Of a stretch of DNA of 25,827 bases, positions 15,761 to 23,449 are shown piece by piece. This DNA is from an uncultured Lysobacter sp. Lineage in GTDB: Bacteria > Pseudomonadota > Gammaproteobacteria > Xanthomonadales > Xanthomonadaceae. Under the pieces are notes generated by a model. The model searched no databases. It was not told where the DNA came from and saw only the letters and a list, made by a program, of their open reading frames with translations. The stretch lies in NCBI GenBank assembly GCA_946480055.1, contig CAMLID010000046.1, positions 1 through 25,827 of the forward strand, written 5' to 3'. Every line of letters begins with the position of its first letter. The first letter of the stretch is position 1. Both the position numbers and the translations under genes were made by a program.

Positions 15761-16336
15761 TCAGCTCGGGTTGCGTTCGCCGCGTCCCAGCCACCACGCC
15801 ATCGCGGCGCCGGCCAGCAGCCAGCCGATCAGCTGTTCGGCCAAGGCGGCCACGCTGAAGTCGACCGGGAACAGGTACCAGTTCCAGTACGGCACGCTCA
15901 GCACGAACCAGGCGAACAGCGCCATCGCCCCGGCGATCATCACCCGGCGACCGAAACTGCGCGCGGCCAGCGCCATCACCCAGGCCGCCAGCAAGGCCGC
16001 GATCAGACCGCTGACGAACTGCTTGCCCAGATTCGGGGCCATGCTGGAGAGCGCCGGATTGCCGCCCGGCTGATAGACCACGAAGGCGTAGGCCTTGCCT
16101 TGGTTCTCGGCCACGAAGGCTTTCATCGCCGCCTCGTCGCCCCACTTGTCCGGCGCCATGCTCGGATACATGTAGACGCCCTCGCCCGAGGCCGACTGAC
16201 TCAGCGCGCTCAGTACCGCGTCCTGCTGCGCCGGCAGCTTGAAGCCGGCCTCGCCGATCGGCAGCGCCATGTGCGCGACGGCGCCCCAGATGAACATCAC
16301 GATCGCGCCGATGATGCCGGTTACCAGTATCCGCAT
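15761..16336 (-). CDS. Hypothetical integral membrane protein
   Basis: 191 aa. The ATG at 16336 has GGGAGG 9 nt upstream. One N-terminal helix (ILVTGIIGAIVMFIWGAVAHMAL) is followed by a soluble region of about 85 residues containing VYMYPSMAPDKWGDEAAMKAF and VVYQPGGNPAL, then three C-terminal helices (FVSGLIAALLAAWVMALAA, VMIAGAMALFAWFVLSVPYW, LIGWLLAGAAMAWWLG). The layout suggests a periplasmic domain anchored in the inner membrane. I recognise no characterised family. It is divergent from the serine protease operon. Confidence 0.8.
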   Translation of the reverse strand: MRILVTGIIGAIVMFIWGAVAHMALPIGEAGFKLPAQQDAVLSALSQSASGEGVYMYPSMAPDKWGDEAAMKAFVAENQGKAYAFVVYQPGGNPALSSMAPNLGKQFVSGLIAALLAAWVMALAARSFGRRVMIAGAMALFAWFVLSVPYWNWYLFPVDFSVAALAEQLIGWLLAGAAMAWWLGRGERNPS

Positions 16337-16384
16337 GGCAGTCGTCCTCCCCAAAACAGGTCAGTGGGTTCCCCCGAACCCGTA

Positions 16385-16400
16385 GGCGCGAGCTTGCGCC
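16385..16400. repeat. Short REP-like hairpin
   Basis: GGCGC and GCGCC flank GAGCTT, preceded by GTA. The motif resembles the GTAGGAGCGCGAGCTTGCGC-type dispersed repeats of Xanthomonadaceae, but it is short and partial. Confidence 0.3.
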
Positions 16401-16547
16401 CGAGCGAGCGCGCCGGCAATCCGCTCCGGCTCGCGCCGACGAACGGCGGGCGGCGCGGGCCGGCCGTGGCCGTTTCGGGTCATGGCTTACGTCTGCCTCG
16501 ATGAGGGACTGAGCCCGACGGATGACGCTGTCATCGGGGAATGCGCC

Positions 16548-18056
16548 ATGGATAGCCGCCGTTTCATTCCACCGCGTGCCCGCGTCGCCGGACTGTTGCT
16601 GGCTGCGTTGGCCTCGCCCGTCTGCCCGGCGCAGGATCCCCCGCCGCGCCAGATGATCAGCACCCGCGTCTTGCACAGCGAGCTGCGCCAGCGTCCGCAG
16701 GGCGTGGCGGTGCCGGCCGAGATCAGCAAGCGCGGCGGCAAGCTTGTACTGCAGACCGCCGACGCCGCGATTCCGGTGGCCAATCCCACCGCGATCGGCC
16801 AGGATCTGCGCCAGTTGCCGGTGCAGGTGGTGGTCAGCGAAACCGCGGGCGCGTCCGACGAGGTCAAGATCGGCGCGGTCAAACTGCAGGCGACCGAACG
16901 CTGGCAACGGCTGGACCCGCAGCAACGCCTCAAATACCGCAACGTCGATGCGGCGCAGCGCCGGCTCGGCGTGGCCGCCGATTCCGCGCTGCGCCCCAAC
17001 GCGACCCAGGCCGACCTGGGCCGTCTACGCCTGGCGGTGGAAGCGACCGAAAAACAGGTCGTGGCCGCCTACCGATCGCTGCCGCCGGAACAACGCGCCG
17101 AGCAACGCGTCCTGGTCGAACAGCACAGCGAACTGCGCCGGGCCAAGAAATCCCTGCGTACGCCCAATCGCGACGACCGCTACCCGCCGCAGGCTTACGA
17201 ACGCATCTACGCCAACTCGCGCGGCGCCTTCGGTCTGCGCGTGCGCGGCGATCCCGAGCCGCGCTGCAGCGCGGTCCTGATCGGCGAAAAGCTGGCCCTG
17301 ACCAACAACCACTGCATCCTCGAAGAGCTGCCCGACGAGTTCGAAGCGGTATTCGATTACGAGGACGACCTCGACGGCCGCCACCTCGACAGCAAGGTGT
17401 TTCCGGTCGCCGACATCCGCCTGACCTCCGAGGAGGAGCGCGACAACCTCGACTTCGTGCTGCTGGAGCTCGGCGCCAACGACGGCGGCGCCCTGCCCGG
17501 CACGGTGTTCCCGCCGCAGTGCCTGTCGCTGCAGCAGGTGCGCCGCGACGATCCGCTGTACGTGATCGGCTTCCCGCAGGGCGGTCCGCGCACGGTCCAC
17601 GACAACACCTTCGTCTACTTCCCGTTCCGCGCCAACGCCGACGAGTTCGCCGAGATCGAGATCCTGGTGCGCTCGGAGTTCGAGACCCTGGAGGACGAGG
17701 AGCAGTCCTACATCGACGGCAAGCTCAAGGAGTTCACCGACAGCTACCGCGCACGCACCGCCGCCGACGGCAGTCGCTACTACGAGTACGTGAGCGTGCG
17801 TTTCGACAACCAGCCCACCATCGGCGCCGACAGCGACACCTACCACGGCAACTCGGGCTCGCCGGTGTACAGCCGCCGCAACCACAGCGTGGTCGGGCTG
17901 CTGTTCGACGGCCAGGAAGACCTGTCGCAGTCCTGGTTGCCCGGCTGGCGCGCGCACGAGGCGATCCTGCCGATCACCAAAGTGGTCGAGCGCCTGGACA
18001 CGATCGCCCCGGATTGGCGCCGCGATCCGCGTGTATGCGTGCGGCCGGCCAGCTGA
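16548..18056 (+). CDS. Exported trypsin-like (chymotrypsin-fold) serine protease
   Basis: 502 aa from the ATG at 16548, which has GGGGA 8 nt upstream and opens a signal peptide (ARVAGLLLAALASPVCPAQ); an earlier ATG at 16482 would bury it. Residues 30-240 are a long N-terminal region, charged and helical (RWQRLDPQQRLKYRNVDAAQRRL, PPEQRAEQRVLVEQHSEL), possibly a pro-region. The protease domain then follows with a full triad: His255 (ALTNNHCI), Asp302 (DNLDFVLLEL), Ser436 (YHGNSGSPVYS). The GNSGSP pattern is close to V8/glutamyl-endopeptidase-like enzymes. It is the first gene of a three-gene operon with a lipoprotein and an astacin-like protease. Likely secreted or periplasmic; substrate unknown. 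Confidence 0.9.
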   Translation: MDSRRFIPPRARVAGLLLAALASPVCPAQDPPPRQMISTRVLHSELRQRPQGVAVPAEISKRGGKLVLQTADAAIPVANPTAIGQDLRQLPVQVVVSETAGASDEVKIGAVKLQATERWQRLDPQQRLKYRNVDAAQRRLGVAADSALRPNATQADLGRLRLAVEATEKQVVAAYRSLPPEQRAEQRVLVEQHSELRRAKKSLRTPNRDDRYPPQAYERIYANSRGAFGLRVRGDPEPRCSAVLIGEKLALTNNHCILEELPDEFEAVFDYEDDLDGRHLDSKVFPVADIRLTSEEERDNLDFVLLELGANDGGALPGTVFPPQCLSLQQVRRDDPLYVIGFPQGGPRTVHDNTFVYFPFRANADEFAEIEILVRSEFETLEDEEQSYIDGKLKEFTDSYRARTAADGSRYYEYVSVRFDNQPTIGADSDTYHGNSGSPVYSRRNHSVVGLLFDGQEDLSQSWLPGWRAHEAILPITKVVERLDTIAPDWRRDPRVCVRPAS

Positions 18057-18067
18057 GCGGCACACCG

Positions 18068-18652
18068 ATGACATCCCGCCCTACCCGCCTGCTGGCGTGG
18101 CTGCTGAGCGCCTTGGCGCTGGGCTGCAGCGCTTCGGCGCCCGATGAGGTCGCTACGCCGCAGACCGTCGAGCCGGCGACGGAGACCGCCGAAACACCGG
18201 ATGCGCCATCCGCACAGACGCCGCCTGCGCAACCCGAACCGGCGGCCGCGCCCGTCGAAACGCCGCCAGCGGCGCGCGAACCGGCTGCGCAAACGCCGGT
18301 GCCGCCGCCACGGCCCGCAGCCGAGCGACCGCCCGCGCCCACGCCCATCGAACCCGCGCAGACCTCGATCACCGTCACCACGCTCTCGAAAGGCCGCGGC
18401 GTGCCCGAGCCCACGCGCGCGAGCTACCAGCGGGTGCGCGCCCTGCTCGAAGACAAGCAACGCGCCGCGCAACTGTCCGGATTCGCGGTCAAGCGCATGG
18501 GGTTGGAGGGCGAGACGCGCCTGTGCGCCGAATTCCGCGACCCGGCGCAGGCGCGCGCCGCGCTGGCGGAGATCCGCAAGCTCACCGACGGGGTCGAACT
18601 GATCAACGTCGAACCCGCGCCCTGTTCCATGTCCAAGGAGGACACGCCATGA
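18068..18652 (+). CDS. Pro/Ala-rich lipoprotein with small C-terminal domain
   Basis: 194 aa, ATG at 18068, 11 nt after the serine-protease stop. The lipobox LALGC places the acylated Cys at 20. Residues about 24-98 are a Pro/Ala/Glu/Thr-rich, disordered linker. The C-terminal 80 residues form a compact domain (YQRVRALLEDKQRAAQLSGFAVKRMGLEGETRLCAEF, then PAQARAALAEIRKLTDGVELINVEPAPC). Its beta-alpha-beta pattern recalls a ferredoxin-like fold such as protease propeptides or the I9 inhibitor, but this is a guess. Its stop overlaps the start of the next gene (ATGA), so expression is coupled. Sitting between two proteases, it could act as inhibitor, chaperone or substrate. Confidence 0.8.
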   Translation: MTSRPTRLLAWLLSALALGCSASAPDEVATPQTVEPATETAETPDAPSAQTPPAQPEPAAAPVETPPAAREPAAQTPVPPPRPAAERPPAPTPIEPAQTSITVTTLSKGRGVPEPTRASYQRVRALLEDKQRAAQLSGFAVKRMGLEGETRLCAEFRDPAQARAALAEIRKLTDGVELINVEPAPCSMSKEDTP

Positions 18653-20058
18653 AACCCGGTTTCGCGCATATCGCTCCGCTGGCCGTCGCGCTGACGGCTG
18701 TGCTGCTGGCGCCGGCCTGCAAGAAGCAGGACCGTCCGCAGACCGACACGCCGACGACGCCGACCCCGCCGGAGCCGCCACCGCCGCCGATCACGCTGAA
18801 GATCCGCCCGGCTGAAGGCGCGGTCGACGCCAGCGACGCCAACATCGCCAAGACCAAGCAACAGATCGCCGAATCGGCGCAAAAGATGCGCGAGAAGTGG
18901 GTCGGCAAGACCTTCGAGGACTTCGAAAAGGCGGTCTACCGCGAACCCGGCGAGAACGGAAAATACATCGTCAACGGCGACATCGCCTTCGCCGACCGCA
19001 AGCTGCTCGAGGAATTCTTCGACGACCTGCAGGACAGCGCCAACGGCGTCGCCGGCGGCAAGCTCGTCGTCAACCGCATCGGTGGCGAAGGCGGGCCGGT
19101 CGGCCTGGCCGTGGCCACGTTCAACGGCCGCGCCGATGTCTGGAACAGCGCCAGGAAAAAGCAGCTCAGCTATTGCGTCAGCAACGGCTTCGGCGCCCGC
19201 CAGGCCGCGGTGGTCGCCGACATGGCGGCCGCCGGCCGAGCCTGGCAGGAGGCGGCCGATGTCGCCTTCGTCTACATGCCGTCGGAGAATGCGAACTGCG
19301 TCGCCGGCAACAACAACGTGGTCTTCGACGTGCGGCCGGTCAACGTCAACGGCAATTACCTGGCGCGCGCGTTCTTCCCGGGCGACCAGCGCTCCGCGCG
19401 CAACGTCCTGATCGACGAGTCCGCGTTCCAGCTCGATCCCGCCGACAAGCTCAAGCTGGTCGGCATCCTGCGCCACGAGCTGGGCCACGCCCTGGGCTGG
19501 CGCCACGAGCAGACCCGTCCGGAGGCCGGCACCTGCTTCGAAGACAACGACTACATTCCGGTCACCGATTACGACCGCTTCTCGGTCATGCACTACCCGC
19601 ACTGCAATGGCGGCGGCGACTGGTCGCTGCAGCTGACGTCCAACGACAAGGCCGGTGCCGGTTGCATCTACGGTAAAGGCAGCAACAACAACGAGAACCT
19701 GAGTTCCTGCCGCTTCCGCATGCCCGACGTCGCCAGCGGCGCCGCCGCCAGCGAGAGCTTCGCCGACCAGAGCGTGGCCAAGGGCGTGATGAAGCAGTAC
19801 GGGCCGTTCCGGGTGAAGCCCGGCTCGCTGATCGAAGTCCGGCTCAGCGGTGCCGGCGCGGCTCCCGGCGATCCGGACCTGTACGTGGACTTCAGCCGCA
19901 AGCCCGAGCTCAACCGCTGGGTCTGCCGCCCCTACCTCAGCCATGCCAACGAGGTCTGCGAGCTGCAGGTGCCGTCCAACCGCAGCGAGGCATTCATCGC
20001 CGTGCGCGGCTACAGCGCCGCCAGCTACAAACTGGAAGTGAAGTACGTGCGCCCCTGA
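18649..20058 (+). CDS. Astacin-like (M12A) metalloprotease lipoprotein with PPC domain
   Basis: 469 aa, ATG at 18649 with AAGGAGG upstream. The lipobox APAC (Cys24) makes it a lipoprotein, followed by a Pro/Thr-rich linker. The zinc-binding site is HELGHALGWRHE (His276, Glu277, His280, His286), matching the metzincin HExxHxxGxxH pattern, with the extra Glu typical of astacins. The Met-turn SVMHYP follows. From about residue 365 a C-terminal PPC-type domain is visible (GPFRVKPGSLIEVRLSGAG, GDPDLYVDF, CRPYLSHANEVCEL), as found in many secreted proteases of Lysobacter and Xanthomonas. Third gene of the operon. Its role may be surface proteolysis, for example in predation or nutrient release. Confidence 0.92.
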   Translation: MKPGFAHIAPLAVALTAVLLAPACKKQDRPQTDTPTTPTPPEPPPPPITLKIRPAEGAVDASDANIAKTKQQIAESAQKMREKWVGKTFEDFEKAVYREPGENGKYIVNGDIAFADRKLLEEFFDDLQDSANGVAGGKLVVNRIGGEGGPVGLAVATFNGRADVWNSARKKQLSYCVSNGFGARQAAVVADMAAAGRAWQEAADVAFVYMPSENANCVAGNNNVVFDVRPVNVNGNYLARAFFPGDQRSARNVLIDESAFQLDPADKLKLVGILRHELGHALGWRHEQTRPEAGTCFEDNDYIPVTDYDRFSVMHYPHCNGGGDWSLQLTSNDKAGAGCIYGKGSNNNENLSSCRFRMPDVASGAAASESFADQSVAKGVMKQYGPFRVKPGSLIEVRLSGAGAAPGDPDLYVDFSRKPELNRWVCRPYLSHANEVCELQVPSNRSEAFIAVRGYSAASYKLEVKYVRP

Positions 20059-20073
20059 GCCCGCAGCGAGGTC

Positions 20074-20103
20074 CGCGCATCGCCGCGCAGGCGGCGGTGC
20101 GCG
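20074..20103. terminator. Strong hairpin between convergent operons
   Basis: CGCGCA-T-CGCCGC pairs with GCGGCG-G-TGCGCG (13 pairs counting one G-T) around a GCAG loop, between the stops at 20058 and 20135. No T-tract is present, but position and strength fit a bidirectional transcription end. Confidence 0.55.
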
Positions 20104-20134
20104 ACTCGCGTCCCGGACTCGGAACGAAATCGGT

Positions 20135-21550
20135 TCAGAACGAAATCGGCACTCGCGCTGTCAGGGTCACGTCGGGCGTATCGCGGGTCACGCCGACGCC
20201 CAGCGCGACGTTCAACGAAACCTTGTCGCTGAAGCGATAGGACCCGCCCAGCAGCAGCGTGCCCAGCACCACGCGGACCGAGCCCGCCGCGTCCTTGCCG
20301 TTCTGCTTGGTGCGGTCGACGATGCTCTGGTCGTAGCCCAGGCTGATCGCGGCCTTCTCGTTCAAGGCCAGGCCCAGGCCGACGTTGAAGCCGAGGATGT
20401 CGCCGGCCTCGACCTCGCCCAGGGGTTCGGTAACGCCGCCCAGCACGGTGCGCGAGACGTTCTTGCGCTTGAAGTTGTGCAGGTAGCTGAAGCTGCCGAA
20501 GAACACGATCGGGTCGGAGGGATACAGCCAGGTCAGGCCGGGCTGGATTGATTCGAAGCCGGTGCCGGTCGGCAGTTCCAGCGGCAGGCCGGTGCCGGTG
20601 GTATTGGCCACGCAACGGGTCACGCAGTCGGTCACCACTTCGAACAGGTCCTTGCCGGTGCGGCTCTTGTAGCGCAGCCAGCCGATGTAGAAGGCCTTGT
20701 CGGGGCCGCCGCGGTTGAGCTGGTAGCGCGCGGTGACTTCGACGTCGCCCAGGCCGCTGCCGTGGGCGTTGAACACGTTGTCGACCGCCGAGCCGGTGAA
20801 GATCTCGCGGCTGACGGTGTCGCCGTTGACGTAGACGTACGGCACCTTCGCTTCAAGTTCGAAACGGTCGCTGAGACCGTAGCGCCCGGTCAGGGTCGCG
20901 GTCGCGGTGGTGGTCTTGACCTGGCGCACGTCGATCAGGCCGATCAACAACGCCGGGATGATGGTGAAACCGACCAGGGCGACGCGGTCGTTGGACGAGT
21001 AGCCGAACTGCAGCGAGGGTTCGAGGATGAACTGGCCGTGCGGGGTCAGCACGCCGGGTTGGTCGAAGATCTGGGCGATTTCCGGCGGCCGCGCGTCGGA
21101 GGCCGGCGCCTGCCCTACCGGCTGCTGGGGCGCCTGCTGGGCCAGGTTCTGGGTAACCGGATCCTGCCGCGCCATCGCCACCTGCGACTGCAGCTCCTGC
21201 ACGGTCGGCTCGCGCGAAGGCGCCTGCGACAGCGGCACCTGCGAGGCCTGGGCCATCGGCGGCAGCATCAGGTTCGCCGGCGCCGTCGCGCCGCGTGCAC
21301 GCGCAGCCTCCAGGCGTTCTTCGTTGAGCGCCTGCTGCAGCTGGGCCAGGTCGCGCTCCTGCTCCTGCAACGTGACGCGCATGTCGTCGATGCGCTGGTT
21401 CTGCACCGCGATCTGCTGCTGCAGCATTTCCAGGGTGACCTCGTCGTCGGCCGGCGCGGCGTCCTGCGCACGCGCCAGCCCGGTCAGCGCCAGCGACAAC
21501 GCCGGCACCAGGGCGAGCCGGATCAATTTCGGTGCGGTCGGCGTGGTCAT
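20135..21550 (-). CDS. FapF-like outer-membrane beta-barrel with N-terminal coiled coil
   Basis: 471 aa, ATG at 21550 with AAGGA 7-8 nt upstream. Signal peptide LIRLALVPALSLALTGLARA. Residues about 39-86 form a heptad-rich coiled coil (LEMLQQQIAVQNQRIDDMRV, LQEQERDLAQLQQALNEERL), then a Pro/Gln-rich linker (about 87-160), then an outer-membrane beta-barrel (about 165-471) with alternating strands (QFILEPSLQFGYSS, FELEAKVPYVYV, VEVTARYQLN, VRVVLGTLLLGGSYRF) and a C-terminal Phe typical of BAM substrates. This architecture is that of FapF, the trimeric pore that exports amyloid subunits in Pseudomonas. It is the last gene of a five-gene operon and would be the secretion channel. Two Cys (DCVTRC) in one loop may form a disulfide. 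Confidence 0.8.
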   Translation of the reverse strand: MTTPTAPKLIRLALVPALSLALTGLARAQDAAPADDEVTLEMLQQQIAVQNQRIDDMRVTLQEQERDLAQLQQALNEERLEAARARGATAPANLMLPPMAQASQVPLSQAPSREPTVQELQSQVAMARQDPVTQNLAQQAPQQPVGQAPASDARPPEIAQIFDQPGVLTPHGQFILEPSLQFGYSSNDRVALVGFTIIPALLIGLIDVRQVKTTTATATLTGRYGLSDRFELEAKVPYVYVNGDTVSREIFTGSAVDNVFNAHGSGLGDVEVTARYQLNRGGPDKAFYIGWLRYKSRTGKDLFEVVTDCVTRCVANTTGTGLPLELPTGTGFESIQPGLTWLYPSDPIVFFGSFSYLHNFKRKNVSRTVLGGVTEPLGEVEAGDILGFNVGLGLALNEKAAISLGYDQSIVDRTKQNGKDAAGSVRVVLGTLLLGGSYRFSDKVSLNVALGVGVTRDTPDVTLTARVPISF

Positions 21551-21589
21551 GGGCAGTCCTTCATGAGCGGTTCTTCATGGGCTTGAACA

Positions 21590-22132
21590 TCACGGCGCGC
21601 CGGTCGCGCCGATCAGGGCGTTGTGCAGCGCGGCCTGACTGTTGAGGTCCTGGAACACGCCCAGGGTGTTGACGCCGACGTTGAGCGTGGTCAGCGAGCG
21701 GATGTCCTGACCGTCGAGGGTGTTCTGGATCGCCACGCCGTTGAAGCCGGCGGGATCGAAGCGGTTGCCCGGGCCGATCTGGACCACGATCGCGTCGCCG
21801 ATCTCGCCCAGGGCCTGGGCCTGCTCGATGCTCATGCGCGCCACGTCGGGAATGTTCACGCGGGTGGTCGCGACCAGATCGCCGTTGACGTAGACCGCGC
21901 GCTCGATGCCGAACGACAGCAGCAAGCCCGACGGTACTTCGTAGCCGCCGCGCAGCGCATCCAGGCGTTCGGGCGGCAAGGCGATCCATTCCGAGCCCAG
22001 GTCGGCGGCGCCCTCGCCCCCGTGCACGCGCTCCGGCCAAGCGGCGGCGACCAGGGCCAGCGCCGCGGCGGCGAACAGCACGCGCGCAGACAGCTGCGGC
22101 AGCGCATGGTCGAACGAATGGCTGGCGTTCAT
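21590..22132 (-). CDS. Small exported protein with RLxxLRGG motif, in fapE position
   Basis: 180 aa, ATG at 22132, 3 nt after the stop of the C39-peptidase gene. A hydrophobic N-terminal segment (VLFAAAALALVAAAW, residues 18-32) follows a polar leader. Then comes PPERLDALRGG-Y with Gly62-Gly63: Leu at -7 and -4 and GG at -2/-1 relative to the bond, as in double-glycine leaders cut by C39 peptidases. The mature part is beta-like and rich in N, Q, G and hydrophobics: VVQIGPGNRF, GVAIQNT (132-138), NVGVNTLGVFQDLN. This fits a secreted amyloid or fibre component and corresponds in position to FapE, directly before the FapF-like barrel. Sequence similarity to FapE itself cannot be shown by eye. 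Confidence 0.75.
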   Translation of the reverse strand: MNASHSFDHALPQLSARVLFAAAALALVAAAWPERVHGGEGAADLGSEWIALPPERLDALRGGYEVPSGLLLSFGIERAVYVNGDLVATTRVNIPDVARMSIEQAQALGEIGDAIVVQIGPGNRFDPAGFNGVAIQNTLDGQDIRSLTTLNVGVNTLGVFQDLNSQAALHNALIGATGAP

Positions 22133-22135
22133 GGC

Positions 22136-22846
22136 TCAGATGTCTCCCGGGCCACGCCGCGGCATGACCGTGTTCTGCAGTCCTTCGCGCGAAATTCCCA
22201 TGTCCAGCGGCGCCGGCGGTGCGGTCCGCCAATCGCGCGGCTGGTTGAACAGCGCGACCTCGCGCCGGTTGTGGACCACGAACAGCACCCGGTTGTCCCA
22301 CAGCCTCTCGAAGTTCGCACGCGACATGGCGCGGGTGCCGCGGGCCGGGTCGCCGATCAGCACCCGCCCCTTGCGCAATCCCTTGACCACGACGAAATGG
22401 CGGTAGCCGCGGTCGTTGAGCAACACGATCGCCGGCAGCCCTTCCTCGAACAGCTTGTCCAGCGGCAGCTCGAAACCGTCGGCCTGATAGCCCAAGGCGA
22501 GCAGGTAACGGCGGATGTCGAGCAGCGAGAAACCTTCGCGGCGGATCTTGTCCTGGTCGCCGTCGCGGTACATGGTCAGGAACACTTCGGCCTCGCTGAC
22601 CGGATGGCCGTACTGGAAGGTCAGCAGGGTCGCCGCCGCCGCCGAGCCGCAGCTGAAGTCGTACTGCTGCGGCACGGTGGTACGGAAGCGCGCTTCCTTG
22701 AGGCTGGTCAAGCGGATGCCGTAGCTGCCGCCGTAAGGCGTGCGCAGGTCGACCGTCGCCGCCGCCGCGCCCTGGGCGCAGGCGAGCGCGCACAGCAACG
22801 CGCACGCCGTTGCGCGTGCGCGCAGCGTGACCGCGACCAGGCTCAT
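22136..22846 (-). CDS. FapD-like periplasmic C39-type cysteine peptidase
   Basis: 236 aa, ATG at 22846 with GAGG upstream, starting 10 nt after the preceding gene. N-terminal signal segment (VTLRARATACALLCALACAQGAAA). The C39 papain-like domain shows the oxyanion Gln and nucleophile in QQYDFSCGSAAAATLL (Cys66), His150 in RGYRHFVVVKG and Asp166 in VLIGDPARG, so the triad is complete. Unlike bacteriocin exporters it is not fused to an ABC transporter. Stand-alone exported C39 proteins are the hallmark of FapD in the Fap amyloid system. It lies between two small proteins with the same RLxxLRGG motif, which are its likely substrates. Cleavage itself is inferred. Confidence 0.88.
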   Translation of the reverse strand: MSLVAVTLRARATACALLCALACAQGAAAATVDLRTPYGGSYGIRLTSLKEARFRTTVPQQYDFSCGSAAAATLLTFQYGHPVSEAEVFLTMYRDGDQDKIRREGFSLLDIRRYLLALGYQADGFELPLDKLFEEGLPAIVLLNDRGYRHFVVVKGLRKGRVLIGDPARGTRAMSRANFERLWDNRVLFVVHNRREVALFNQPRDWRTAPPAPLDMGISREGLQNTVMPRRGPGDI

Positions 22847-22856
22847 CGTCCGCGCC

Positions 22857-23306
22857 TCAGGGGCTCGGATCGGTGAACTGCACGTTCACGATCATCGCGT
22901 TCTGGATCAGCACGTTGGAGCCGGTGTTCTGGATCACCGTGTTGATACCGTTGGCGTTGCCGAAGGCGTCGCCGCCGACGGCGTTGGCGCCGCTGACGAT
23001 CTTCTCGGCGACGTTGTCGCTGACCCGGCCGTCGACCAGGATGCGGTTGTCGATGCTCTTCTCGCCGCCGCGCAGGCCCGAGAGCCGGTCGGCATCGACG
23101 GTGGCGCCGATGCCGTCGACGCCGCGCGGTATCGCGTCGCGGTCGACGGCCGCGGCGATCGGCAGTTCCATTGGCGCGCTGCGCGCCGTGATCGGTTGCA
23201 GGTCGACGTCGATCCCGAGATCGGACGCCGCTGCGGGGAGTATCGCCAGCCACGCGAGCGCGGCCAGGCCGATGGTGATGCGTAGTGCGGGGCAGTACGG
23301 GCGCAT
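22857..23306 (-). CDS. Small exported protein with RLxxLRGG motif and QN-rich C-terminus
   Basis: 149 aa, ATG at 23306 with AAAGGAG 7 nt upstream. Signal peptide ITIGLAALAWLAILPAAAS. Residues 74-81 read RLSGLRGG, the same double-glycine-like motif as in the gene on the other side of the C39 peptidase. After the motif come IDNRILVDGRVSDNVAEKIVSG and then GGDAFGNANGINTVIQNTG, VLIQNAMIVNVQF, an alternating N/Q/hydrophobic pattern that looks amyloid-like. Residues 118-144 align without gaps with 284-310 of the Gly-rich protein encoded upstream (10 of 27 identical). I infer a secreted minor fibre subunit or nucleator (FapB/E-like), released by the peptidase. Confidence 0.75.
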   Translation of the reverse strand: MRPYCPALRITIGLAALAWLAILPAAASDLGIDVDLQPITARSAPMELPIAAAVDRDAIPRGVDGIGATVDADRLSGLRGGEKSIDNRILVDGRVSDNVAEKIVSGANAVGGDAFGNANGINTVIQNTGSNVLIQNAMIVNVQFTDPSP

Positions 23307-23348
23307 GGTCAGTCTCCTTTCGCCATGCGTTCCGCCAGTGCGGGCCCA

Positions 23349-23376
23349 GGACGCCGTCGCGTTAGCGGCGGCGTCC
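23349..23376 (-). promoter_or_regulatory. Intercistronic stem-loop (proximal to the 149-aa gene)
   Basis: GGACGCCG and CGGCGTCC form an 8-bp stem. Inside, CGC/GCG extends it past one mismatch (A-C in the transcript) around a 4-nt loop. Lies between the Gly-rich and 149-aa genes, 43 nt before the latter's start. Likely attenuator or mRNA-end stabiliser; no T-tract. Confidence 0.55.
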
Positions 23377-23387
23377 CGGACACGCGT

Positions 23388-23437
23388 GATGCGCCGTGTA
23401 CGGGGGATGACGTTCCTGGGAACGTCTGCGGCGCATC
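23388..23437 (-). promoter_or_regulatory. Intercistronic nested stem-loop after the Gly-rich gene
   Basis: The outer arms GATGCGCCG (23388-23396) and CGGCGCATC (23429-23437) are perfectly complementary. They enclose an inner hairpin, GACGTTC-CTGG-GAACGTC (23409-23426). It starts 12 nt after the Gly-rich stop codon, so it would end or shield that transcript and uncouple the level of the first gene from the rest of the operon. Confidence 0.6.
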
Positions 23438-23449
23438 GTGGGGGAGCGC

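Noticed and set aside
17025..18074. Minus-strand open frame opposite the serine protease
   Set aside because: The protease triad lies on the plus strand; the minus frame is Val/Ala/Gly-rich without motifs.
18424..19944. Minus-strand open frame of 506 codons
   Set aside because: Antisense to the astacin-like gene, which has clear catalytic motifs, a ribosome site and an operon position. The frame has no recognisable domain.
21590..23306. Interpretation as a class II bacteriocin or RiPP cluster (C39 peptidase plus GG leaders)
   Set aside because: There is no ABC exporter or immunity gene, the peptidase and both small proteins carry N-terminal export signals, and an outer-membrane barrel with coiled coil follows, which fits Fap better.
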